Source of the DNA: Asterionellopsis glacialis
Taxonomy: Eukaryota; Bacillariophyta; Plagiogrammaphyceae; Rhaphoneidales; Asterionellopsidaceae
Reading direction: 5' to 3'
Length of the DNA stretch: 13,414 nt
Assembly: GCA_014885115.2 (NCBI GenBank)
Contig: WKLE02000950.1
Location: 1 to 13,414 of the forward strand
Shown here: positions 1-8,167 of the stretch, piece after piece
How positions within the stretch are numbered: position 1 is the first letter of the stretch
Layout of the letters: each line of letters opens with the position of its first letter
Notes under the pieces: generated by a model
Told to the model about the DNA's origin: nothing
Database searches by the model: none
The model's input: only the letters and a program-made list of their open reading frames with translations
Made by a program: the position numbers and the translations under genes

Positions 1-11
1 ATATGAAATTA

Positions 12-660
12 TGTGCAGAGAGGCATGGGATTCCCTTCTGATGAAGCCAAAAGGTATGTAGCTTCGGTTTGGAAAAAATTCTGTCTGACAGGTCACAAAC
101 CTCTAAAGTTTTTTCCAATGAAACTAGATGCTTTGTGAAATTATTACATAAACTTATGCTCTTTAGCAGCCCACTTTAAATTTTTGATGATAGCATAAAA
201 TGGGCAGTAGATGCTACAATGGCTGGGGTCACTTTTCATTGAATTAAGGAAACCTGCACTGGGCCAAAACATGTTTTTCTTGTCATTGTGATGTACATTG
301 ATGGTATCAATCTAGGCAATTTACAAATACCACATTAGAGCCTGTTTTGTTCTCTTAATCAATATTTAATAGAGAGTCTTGTAGTCAAACCCATGCTTTC
401 AGACCTTTAGGATATGTTAAAAGGCCTGTTGACAATGTGACGGATAAGGATGAAGGAATAGATGCTCTGAAAGGTCATAACAATTGTAACTCATAAGAGA
501 GGAAATCCTGGTCACTCCTGAATAGATTTTATGTGACCCTAGTAACAAAATTTATGTCAGAAATTCTGAAAAAAAAAGTGTCCCTTCAAGTCACCAGTCA
601 CATAAAGTTTGTGGTACAGTCAAAAAATTATTGCCAGCCCGTCATTTTTTTACATGACAC
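12..660 (+). pseudogene. Decayed transposase fragment (large DDE-type DNA transposon, central part)
   Basis: No long ORF survives, but three adjoining frames read as one protein. About 12-134 gives a fragment containing GFPSDEAKRYVASVWKKF. About 195-318 contains KWAVDATMAGVTFH, then VFLVIVMYIDGINLG, whose Asp codon is 300-302. After a frameshift near 320, frame 322-660 gives TLEPVLF, then after a TAA, SIFNRESCSQTHAFRPLGYV. The series 'hydrophobic strand - YIDG - EPVLFSL - FNR - R.P.AWRPLGYI' is, from my knowledge of Plavaka/KDZ/CACTA-like transposases, the region around the first catalytic Asp; the tail ending QPVIFLHDTLI would fit the following hydrophobic strand. At least two in-frame stops and two frameshifts make it a pseudogene. 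It lies on the opposite strand from the left gene B copy (8164-9290) and holds the half missing there, so it may come from another copy of the same family. It probably continues left of the window. Confidence 0.6.
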
Positions 661-689
661 ACTCATATGAATATTTTCTCAATTGGACA

Positions 690-840
690 TTTTTCTTTTT
701 GCACGCCAAATTTATTTTTGCACCTGACTCGCCAAAAAATTGCATTCCTTGACATAAAAAATTTACAGACTCACTTAAAAATTTGCACCGACTGACATGA
801 AAAATTGTTGACTTTCGGACAAAAAAAATGTACTCTGATC
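690..840. repeat. Degenerate short tandem repeat (about 22-26 bp period)
   Basis: Six or so imperfect units follow one another, each with an A-rich/T-rich core (AAAAATTTGCA, AAAAATTGCATTC, AAAAATTTACAG, AAAAATTGTTG) and a spacer of the GACTC/GACTG/GACAT type. Units begin near 708 (GCCAAATTT), 732 (GCCAAAAAATTG), 755, 776, 797 and 819. The minus-strand open frame over this stretch (650-862) is a by-product of the repeat and has no protein-like character. Such arrays often sit in subterminal regions of CACTA-like and related transposons as transposase-binding sites; that role is inference only. Confidence 0.5.
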
Positions 841-1145
841 CTTGCAAAAGTGTAGCAGTCACAAAGATTATGTTACACTATCAATCAAAAAAGGTTTCTG
901 GTTAATTCCCAAAAATTGTCTTACAGAGAAAACAATTGCCTGCTTAAACAAAAAAGGTTTTGACTGTGTCAATAAAAACAAGTGGGTGGGATGAAATAAA
1001 TAATTCACTACTGCAGCAATACAAAATTGATCAGACAATTAAATTTTTGCTTCTGGGTAAAAAACCAAGTGACTGATTCAAATAAAAATCTTACTACAAA
1101 TATTTTTAATTAAACTAAACATGTTTTTTTGAAGGAATGCACTCT
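839..1145. other. Gene-poor stretch with one unassigned open segment
   Basis: The + strand frame from 839 to the TGA at 992-994 is open for 51 codons without an early ATG and reads like a protein (two KKGF motifs, Cys and Trp residues, for example IKKGFWLIPKNCL). I cannot place it in a family. It may be a further remnant of the transposase fragment upstream. From 995 to 1145 I see only AT-rich sequence and the 3' flank of the minus-strand gene that ends at 1154. Confidence 0.3.
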
Positions 1146-1153
1146 TTCGCAAC

Positions 1154-3282
1154 TTAAACAGCAGCACTATGCAATGATTTATGTCTAGCCCTTTTGGCAT
1201 AAGACCGTGCCTCTGAAATTTCTTCCTCTTCAGAATCTTCCTCATAGTTTTTGTGTTGTTTTCTGTTGTTAATATTGTTGCTGTTGTTGTGGTTGTGGAA
1301 GTTGATATTATTATCTGTGTTTTCCTTATTCATTTGCTCATATGCATCCATCATCTTAGTAAATTCTTCTTCTGTCTCTCTGGACCTAGTCCCTTTGCCC
1401 TGTTCTTCCTTTTCCAAATCACTGCACATGAGTTTATCAAATCTTCATTGTACTGCTTGTCAAATATTTTACCTACATTTGATTTCCTGTTCTTGATTAC
1501 ATGATACACTAGTTCAATGTATCTCTGTAGTCCCGCAGATTTCCAACCATTAAAAGAGGAATTACCTTCTCTCTCATCATTTGTGTATCTTGATTTGATT
1601 TGTTTTTTAGCTTTTGCATCAACAATTTGCTGATCATGGATTTGTTTCCACTTGTTCCATCCATTTTCAAGTACCAACAATCCAAAAGCTTCACCAGAAG
1701 AACTTACCAGCTCACTAATCGGACAATTCTCCCTGAAAATTCTTTTCCATTTGATCCTGCCAACAACACATCTTAAAATGCAGTCATAGAAAAAGTAGTA
1801 TCCACTATTTTTATTTTCTCTCATTTCCAAAATGTCAAAGTAATATTTTGGTAACCATCTTGTAAAAGCCAAAGACAACAACAAGAATGTTAGAATTGTG
1901 AACATTAAAATATTAGTACCTCAATGAATGTGCTCACCTTAAAAAAGCAACATTAAACAACAACAAAATTATACAAAGTTAGAACAAAATATATAATTAA
2001 TTTCATATTTTTTCTTCTTCTTACCTTTGTTTACCATTGTGTCTCAATTTTTCTTCAGGTCTTTGTCCAACTGCACTGATGTTGTTTCATCCATGTTGAT
2101 TTCTGAGTTTCAAAACATAATAAGAACCTGATTTTCAATAGAGCTGTGCACATCTGCCCTGCGTGAATTTAAATTTCCAATATCCTCAAATTTCATCTTC
2201 TTCCAATGCAAACTGTTGCAAAACCCGCTGGCCAAATGTTTTGTCATTGCTCAAATCTTCAAAATCATCCTCTGACTTTAAAAATTTAATAGAATGAAAC
2301 AATGTGTACTTTACCTTTTTTCAAACATCTGTAGCTATGCCAAGGTCCACTTTGACTGGCATCTGTTTTGCTAAATTATTCTGAATAAGTTGTTCTTTTT
2401 CCTTGGTAATTTTTCAAGCTTGTGTTGTAAATGCTCATACTCTTCCACGGAGCAATAATCAGAACCAGAGTTTGAACTAGAAATGATACTTTCTCTGTCT
2501 GATGATACTGACTGTTTGTCATACAATACTAATGATGTTGGCGCCATGGCTTGGTTGCTTGGATAACAAACCAGAAGGCTTCTGACACATTTGTTTGCAC
2601 TGTGCTTTGCTTTTGAGTAATATTGTGTGGCTTGTCTTTGCATGTCAAAAACTTCACATGGTGTTTGTCTATTCTATTGATTACGTTTACATTGATATCT
2701 CCTCCAATACACTCCCAATCATTTCATGAAGGCACTCATTCAATTAATAAGAAAAAAAACAAATGCAATGATATATAATATGATTTGATTTTTTGCAAAC
2801 TGCAGGACATATCATTGATTTTAATCTCGTCATCAATTGTTCAGGTTGGTTGTGTTCTTTTCTCATTCCTGGTAATAAGTTTACGTAGAATCTGCGTAGA
2901 CATTGTTCTTTGCCAAAAAATCAGGTGCAGCCAGTCTAATTTTTTTTCTTTTTTTTGCATAGGCTCAACAAGACATCCAATAACGGCAACAGTTCACTGC
3001 ACTGTCTAAGCAACGGCATCCTCTTCTTTTTTCAAGTCAACTTTATTCTGATTTGCCAAAAAGCTTTTTTCTCTTCAGAACAATATTACAAGGCTTTTCC
3101 GTACCACAGTCTTTGCCAGAAGTAACAAATTTGTGTCTGTTGTAGTTGCTGGATCTCTGCTCAAAGGGCATTCTGCTAACGCATCCCTTTGGCAAAGACA
3201 TATCAACACAAGCTGTTGCAAACTCAGGTTCTCTGTTTTGTAGGCATTTGTTTCAAGCTGCTCTTGAGACTGTTAATTGCAT
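1154..3282 (-). pseudogene. Transposon accessory gene 'C', decayed, minus strand
   Basis: Reading leftward from an ATG at 3282-3280: MQLTVSRAA, a TGA, then an open frame to the TAA near 3049 (EFATACVDMSLPKGCV, then NRHKFVTSGKDCGTEKPC). A shifted frame covers about 2960-2780 (FFGKEQCLRRFYVNLLPGM) with several stops. 2643-2371 is a Ser/Asp-rich part ending in a charged helix. About 2400-2190 gives VKYTLFHSIKFLKSEDDFEDL. After the intron at 1859-2024 come WLPKYYFDILEMREN, a segment with GEAFGLLVLENGWNKWKQ (about 1700-1640) and NGWKSAGLQRYIELVYHV (about 1550-1500). A frameshift near 1430 leads to an acidic, Asn-rich tail ending at 1154. The 'sDEAF-LL-LEN-W--W' and 'GW---G--RY-EL---V---R' signatures recall proteins that accompany large transposons in diatom-like genomes (from memory). 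Function unknown. The gene is divergent from gene A, only about 120 bp away. Confidence 0.6.
1859..2024 (-). other. Predicted spliceosomal intron (166 nt) in gene C
   Basis: On the minus strand the donor is ACAAAG|GTAAGAAG (GT at 2024-2023) and the acceptor follows a T-rich tract ending TTTTACAAG| (AG at 1860-1859 read on the minus strand, exon resuming at 1858). More precisely the last intron base is 1859. Splicing joins GGT AAA CAA AG to A TGG TTA, restoring Arg-Trp (GKQ-R-W-LPKYYF) in the frame that stays open for over 140 codons downstream. The interior is stop-rich in all frames. This is direct sequence support for a eukaryotic source; use of the intron is not proven. Confidence 0.6.
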
Positions 3283-3404
3283 GAATTGATTGTATTTACA
3301 ACATTGATCCTTGACCTGGATTTGACCTTTTTTATCTATTCTGTTTTGGAACACACTTATTGTTCTCATTACATTATATCGTGATTTATTTGATAAGTGG
3401 ATAG
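3283..3404. promoter_or_regulatory. Short intergenic gap between divergent genes C and A
   Basis: About 120 bp separates the presumed start of C (minus) from the first protein-like codons of A (plus). If both starts are right, it must hold both promoters, or a bidirectional one. No clear TATA box or other motif can be assigned; the stretch ATTACATTATATCG near 3370 is AT-rich but not distinctive. Positional inference only. Confidence 0.2.
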
Positions 3405-4652
3405 GAGCTGGACTCTGTTAACTTCAATATTGTTGATCTAACCGTCATTGCTGGATTCAAGTATTTTTCAGGGCAGAATGAAAACCCTCAACAATCTACT
3501 AACAAGTTGCCCTTTAACTACTAGACATTTGTCTTCCAATTTTTATATTTCTCTTCAGGAGTTGGTGAATTTGAAATTGGATGAACTAATTGTTAAGCCA
3601 TTCATTCAATATTTACTTAAACAAGAGGTGCAACCAGAGAAACCAAGTGGTTGAAAAAAAAACAAGATTTGTCGTATCTTTTGTCCAAACCAAAATATTT
3701 TTTTAAACAACATAAGGCCGACAAAGACAATTCTGGAGGTATTCCAGAGCAACTTGACGACATCATTTACAACAAAGCTTTGGAATTCTTCAAAAAATCT
3801 TTGATGGCAATAAAAAAGACTGGATCAAACAGAGTTTAGACTGCTCCGGGTTGATCATTCTTTGTGGGACAACAGATCCCAAAAACTCTGGTGATCCCAA
3901 ATATGTTTTTACTCATACCAATATAGTTGGTTGCATTGCTCACTTTTTGACGGACTCCAGTATCTTCATCAACTTGTTAGCATCCAACACTGAGACAAGA
4001 CCTAATGATATCATTCAAAATGCCCAATTGTACCCAATTGCTTCATCAAAACATCAAGAAGTTCTGAAAAAAGAAAAGTTTCCAATCATACCTCAAGAAT
4101 GAAGAATTTTAGCAATCCTGGTGTGTGTGTTTTTTTTTGCTAAGCCTTTGCCGGGCTTTTGCTGGTCAAGTAAACCTTTTTGAACAAGCACTTAATCCAA
4201 GTGACCTTTGACATTTGGACATGTTTGCTCAGATCTCCCAGAGACTTCAAATGATTTGGCAGTTCTGCAATTTCAGCAGTTTTATTGAAATTTACAAGGA
4301 AGAAATTGATCTTAAAGATCCTGCAACTGTGAAAAATCTTGATAGAAAAAGGGCATCAAGTTGGAACTACACGGTTGAAAAATTGTTGCCAGATGATTTA
4401 TATGAACATTGTTTCCAGGAAAAGTTTGAAGAGGCTGAATATGATGGGTGTGTAAATGGAGCATGTTGCCTCCATTATGTTAATTATTCAAACTATAAAG
4501 ATCTGATGATATTAGTCCAACAGATGCAGCCATCTTTGGAGCTGTACAATTGGCCAGCCATTTTCAAATATGGTATTGAACAAGAAACACTATCAGCTTT
4601 AAAAACACTACCTTCCAAAAAGCAAAGCAGTGATAGTGATGTAGCTTTTGTT

Positions 4653-5076
4653 TGTGGCAGCTGTCAAAAATCCAATAATCAAGTTCACCCAGACCTGAAA
4701 TGTTTGTACTGTTTACAGCCCTGCCATGTCAAATGATGAAGATACAAATTGTGCAAGATGGTTACTTGGTTTGACAGCTTATGTGGAACAGCATCCCAAG
4801 ATTGTTGTTTGTGAGAGTTGTGATAATGAAAGAGTTGCTCCAAATTTGTGTCATTGTAGAAGAACTTCTCAATTTGACAGTGACAAAGACATTGTTGGTG
4901 TACTTTGCCAATCTCCCCACACTCATTTCTATAGAGGAAAAGTCCCACATTTTTATGAAGGAAAAGTCCTCAAATGCATAGGCTGTGGGGAAACAAGTCA
5001 TTCAACCTGTGTCAAGTGGGTTCCAGACAAAAGGCAAAGGAGCCCCTTTTTACATGCTCCTTTCTGTTTATCATGT
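4653..5076 (+). other. Two tandem PHD-type zinc fingers in gene A
   Basis: Finger 1 (4653-4821) has CGSC, then LKCLYC, a CH, a later Cys followed by ARW, and CESC. A frameshift near 4730 splits it, and its His-to-Cys spacing is longer than usual. Finger 2 (4849-5076) is cleaner: CHC (4849-4857), an insertion, KCIGC, then four residues to His, two to Cys, the hallmark VKW, and FCLSC ending at 5076. This is the C4HC3 pattern of PHD fingers, which typically bind methylated or unmodified histone tails. A chromatin-targeting role for the element's protein is inferred from the fold. Confidence 0.7.
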
Positions 5077-5399
5077 GAGCATCAATACTGGTACCCTGAT
5101 GATCGTCAAATCCAAGAATTGAATCATTGTTAAAAAGCAGGCATTAAAGACATCTATTGTAAGATTGATAAAAAAACAGGCTATCACTTAGGAATGAAGT
5201 TCTCTTCCCAAGAAGTGCTTGACAATTTTCAGGAAACTCGAACAGAATTCCAAGAAATTTGTAGAAAAATTCCACCAGTAAATCCTCTTCAGATGTATAA
5301 GTTTTTGTTCCCTTCACTATTGATGGAAAGAACATCACCTGGGCAACAAAAAATTTGGGACATAAACAAGAAACCAAGTTTTGTGCCAGCCTTTGGAAA

Positions 5400-6000
5400 G
5401 AAACTTTTTTAAATGATGCAATTGTTGGTGCTTACACAGCTGTTCTGAAAACCCTTACGGTTCAAAATAGAAATGCATTGTATATTCCCCCAACAACAAG
5501 TTATGGGTGTGATGATGATACTCCCAAACAAAATATTAACTCATTGAGAGTTGCGGCAAGTTATACATGTGGTCGGAACTTTCTAATTTCCAAGGCTTTT
5601 TTGTTAGGATATCGCATGGTATATTTCCCACTCTATCCAGCTGGAGAAATACATTGGATTGGTGTCAGTGTGAAAAGATCCTTAAGTCTTGTTGGTTCTA
5701 AAGCAAAGACAAGAACAGCACAACATGTTTTTAAATATGATATTCATGATAGCTTGGCAACCTCCAAAAATCCATCTCTGACTGAAGCAAGAACAAGTAA
5801 CCATGAAGGTTTCTTAAAAACCCTGTTTGGTGTTTCTACTTTAGAAAGAATCTCAAGATGGAACAAACAGAGAAGTCATATGCAGGATGACACTAGTTCT
5901 TGTGGTTTGCATCAGTGAATTGTTATGGAAGAGATAGCACTTGGAAAAGAGAATGGGCATGGGAAAGATTGTGGATCTCAAACTCTGGAGACTGGATATA
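5400..6000 (+). other. Ulp1-like (C48) cysteine peptidase domain in gene A
   Basis: The frame from 5355 to 5918 gives the expected order of C48 signatures: FLNDAIVGAY (about 5409-5438, compare the W-LND motif of Ulp/SENP enzymes), EIHWIGVSV with the His codon at 5652-5654, YDIHDSL with the Asp at 5748-5750, and MQDDTSSCG with oxyanion Gln at 5883-5885 and nucleophile Cys at 5901-5903. His-to-Cys distance is 83 residues and Gln is six before Cys, both normal for the family. A TGA follows four residues after the Cys (5916-5918); the same frame then reads IVMEEIALGKENGHG to about 6010. C48 enzymes process or remove SUMO-like modifiers; in transposons the role is unproven. Confidence 0.75.
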
Positions 6001-6195
6001 GTATGCAGAATTCTTAACTTGCAAGGGTCATATTCCAAAGTTCTCTCTGTCACTGGCAAAAAGGATGAAGTTACCAATATATACTATGACACAACAGAGC
6101 ATACAGCACCTGATTTGGAAATTTCCACAGATAATCCAGAAGATCCACCAAATCTCATTACTCAATCTCCAGAAAGCAATTCACCCGAGGCAAAG

Positions 6196-6279
6196 AAACC
6201 ACCAGATTCAAAAAGCGTTGAACACCCTATTCAAGAGAAACCACCAGATTTAAAAAAGATGAACACCCATTCAAAAACC
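6196..6279 (+). repeat. Two-unit 42-bp tandem repeat in the gene A linker
   Basis: Unit 1 (6196-6237) and unit 2 (6238-6279) both begin AAACCACCAGATT and share a GA-ACACCC-ATTCAA-A pattern further on. They encode Pro/Asp/Lys-rich peptides (KPPDSK and KPPDLK). The units are diverged and only two are clear. Confidence 0.6.
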
Positions 6280-6282
6280 TCT

Positions 6283-6533
6283 TGATACCAACAAGACAAT
6301 GATCAAGAGTCTGAATTTAATGATCCCTTGGATGAAAAACCATCTCCTGACAAAGAAATCTTGGAAAAAGAAAGCTTGGAAAAAGAAATCTACTGATCAG
6401 GTTGATGACACTAAAGAAATCCCTAACAACAATGATCAAGAGTCTAAAAAGAAAATGAAATTTCAGAAAAAGAAATCTATTAATAAGGCTTCTGATACCA
6501 AAGAAAACCCGGAAGACAACGATCAAGAATCTG
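6283..6533 (+). repeat. Degenerate repeats encoding 'D(T)KE.P..NDQES' in the linker
   Basis: Three blocks share the pattern GATACCAAAGAAA...GATCAAGAGTCT: 6284-6313 (shortened), 6407-6446 and 6494-6533. The peptides are DTKEIPNNNDQES and DTKENPEDNDQES in the two full blocks. The right copy of gene A has related blocks (for example ENPELINQES). The linker therefore grew and shrank by repeat slippage; it is low complexity and probably unstructured. Confidence 0.55.
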
Positions 6534-7537
6534 TATCAGAATTTGATGGCCCTGAAGAATACAGAGATGATGATCCTAAGAAACAATCTGTATACCCGAG
6601 GGGTACTCCAATTCATATGCAAAAGCGTTGGTGGTCTGATTACACTAATGAAGAGGGTAAAAAGGTTGGAAAATGATTGAGTGACCATGATCTGAAGAAG
6701 AAGCACAAATTGGAAAGAGAATTGTTGTGGCTTACCAAAAAACCTCAAAGCATTACAAGGGTGATCAAAATAAAACATGATTATCTTATGAATGAAGTTG
6801 TGGCACTAACAAAACAACAAGCAGCTTGGAAGGCATGTGTACCAACAAAAGATCAGTTTCAACAAAGAAAGAAGGATTCAGATGCCTGCAGACTCAAAGA
6901 TAAGAAAGGTAAACCTGCCATCAACAGACCTGTAGTTCCTATCTTGGAGGTCACAGATGAAGAGGTCAAAGCTGATTGCGATGAAAGGCTGGAGGATGAC
7001 AAGAAAATAGCAGAGGAAGATGGTTTTCCTGAATTTATGACTGATAAAGCCCTATTAGCATCTTTAAGAGAGAAGTACTTCCTAAGGAGAATTGATGACT
7101 GGAAAAAGCTTTTGGTGTCTGAAAGATTTAGGCATAAAAAACCACATTCTTCCTATGAAGATTTTAAGGAGGATATCTAAAACAGAATTAAATAGTTAAA
7201 AAAGGACCTAAAAAAAGTTTCCAAGCATTTCAAAAATGAAAAACAAAGAGAAATCAACAAGTTGAAAAGGAAAAGAGATGATTTTGATAACATGATGGAG
7301 AAGGAACTGCAAATTATATCAATGTGGTATGTACCGGCAAGAAAAAAGGGTCATCGAACCATCCCTGGATATTATAGGGGAAAATCTGCCAAAGGAATTC
7401 CAGAATCATTGACTACAGAATAAGTTAATCAAAACATCAGTGCAGAAATGAGAAATTTTCTTCAATCCAATGCCAGAACATGATATAAACTTCCACCGGG
7501 TGATGTTCCAAATAATAACTTCAAGGACATTGCAAAA

Positions 7538-8000
7538 TTGAAAGTACCAGATGCCCCCAAGTGTGTTTATCAGCAAAATGACCTGCACACATGTGTTTTT
7601 AGCGGTTTTGCAAGCTGTCTTCATCAAATTGGACATGAAACAATGGCAGCTTGGACTCAAGCCGTAGCTGCAAAACAGCCATTGAAAGTTAATAATCTGG
7701 AGCATCTTCAAGTGGCAGTAGAATCCAGTCTTGGAAAAACTTGCTGTGTACGAAAAAAAAAAAAAAGGACAGCTTGTTCTTTTAGAGTCTAGGCAGCAAT
7801 ATGAAAGGGATAGTAAAGCTCATCCAACCATTGTAGTCCTGCAGGGTCATGATGGTGGAACGGAACATGCTGTAACAGTTTATGGAAGTAATTGGCTTTT
7901 TGATTCAAACATTGATGTTGCATTGCCACTCACAAGAGATGTACTTGATTGGTATGTACAGGGTAAATATGTTTGTGTGCAGACAGCTGTCCATTTCTTC
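7538..8000 (+). other. Papain-fold-like cysteine peptidase domain at the C-terminus of gene A
   Basis: The domain starts VPDAPKCVY and holds a Cys in HTCVFSGFASCL (Cys codon 7592-7594), followed by a helix-like stretch, then GTEHAVTVYGS with His 7866-7868 and WLFDSN with Asp 7902-7904 and Asn 7908-7910, then ALPLTRDVLDW. The layout 'Cys at the start of a helix ... HAV-V-G ... -FD-N' is that of papain-like folds (C39, transglutaminase-like and relatives). I cannot name a family. The right copy confirms the Cys region (TCVFSSFASCLHHIGH) and the ALxLTRD-LDW region, but has lost the His/Asp/Asn segment. The frame is broken by slippage in a run of 14 A (7753-7766). Confidence 0.5.
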
Positions 8001-8163
8001 CTGCCCAAATTCAAAGGAGAAAGGAAAGAAGAAAAAAACAAGTTAAAAAGAAAAGGAAAAAATGGTACAAACATGCGTGTATGAAAAAAGGAAAAAAAAG
8101 CAAAAAAAGTGACATATGCAAAGAAAAGGAATCTCAGTATAAATATATTTTAGATCTGATGCA

Positions 8164-8167
8164 TTAA
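8164..8167. other. Shared TTAA: stop codons of convergent genes A and B (left copy)
   Basis: Gene A ends ATG CAT TAA with TAA at 8165-8167. Read on the minus strand, gene B ends GGA TTT TAA with TAA at 8166-8164. The two genes thus overlap tail to tail by four bases in one palindromic TTAA. The right copy has the same arrangement at 10007-10010. Confidence 0.7.

Larger units (their letters stand above)
3405..8167 (+). pseudogene. Gene A, left copy: PHD-Ulp1-papain-like multidomain protein, decayed
   Basis: Adjoining frames make one protein of roughly 1,500 codons. N-terminal part: 3411-3521 (NFNIVDLTVIAGFKYF), 3541-3654 (LQELVNLKLDELIVKPFIQY), 3651-3839, 3851-4102 and 4140-4650, with no recognisable domain. 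Then two PHD fingers (4653-5076), an Ulp1-like peptidase (about 5400-6000), a repetitive linker (about 6090-6560), a charged, probably helical region (about 6600-7490) and a papain-fold-like domain (7538-8000), ending QYKYILDLMH at a TAA (8165-8167). In-frame stops include 5131-5133, 5916-5918, 6674-6676 and 7421-7423; frameshifts lie near 3540, 3840, 4110, 4730, 5410 and 7751-7766. The 6300-8167 part has a diverged second copy at 10007-12165 (-). No ATG is secure at the N-terminus. Likely a nuclear, transposon-encoded chromatin/SUMO-related factor (inference). Confidence 0.65.

Noticed and set aside
1006..1010. CACTA pentamer as the terminus of a CACTA-type element including gene C
   Set aside because: A five-base match is expected by chance about once per kb. 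No matching TAGTG end or 3-bp target duplication could be paired with it in the window.
1251..1504. Two plus-strand open frames rich in Leu, Ile and Phe
   Set aside because: They are antisense shadows of the Asn/Glu/Lys-rich tail of gene C; their hydrophobic character comes from complementing AAC/GAA codons.
2785..3009. Plus-strand open frame with a hydrophobic stretch
   Set aside because: It lies antisense to gene C coding remnants and has no family features or credible start context.
2940..3080. Strong-looking plus-strand splice acceptors (T-rich tracts ending GCATAG near 2962 and CTCTTCAG near 3078) with an open plus-strand stretch after the second
   Set aside because: The T-rich tracts are the complement of Lys-rich codons (MQKKKK, KRKKLF) in minus-strand gene C, whose protein-like reading covers the same place. 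The plus-strand reading has no recognisable motif.
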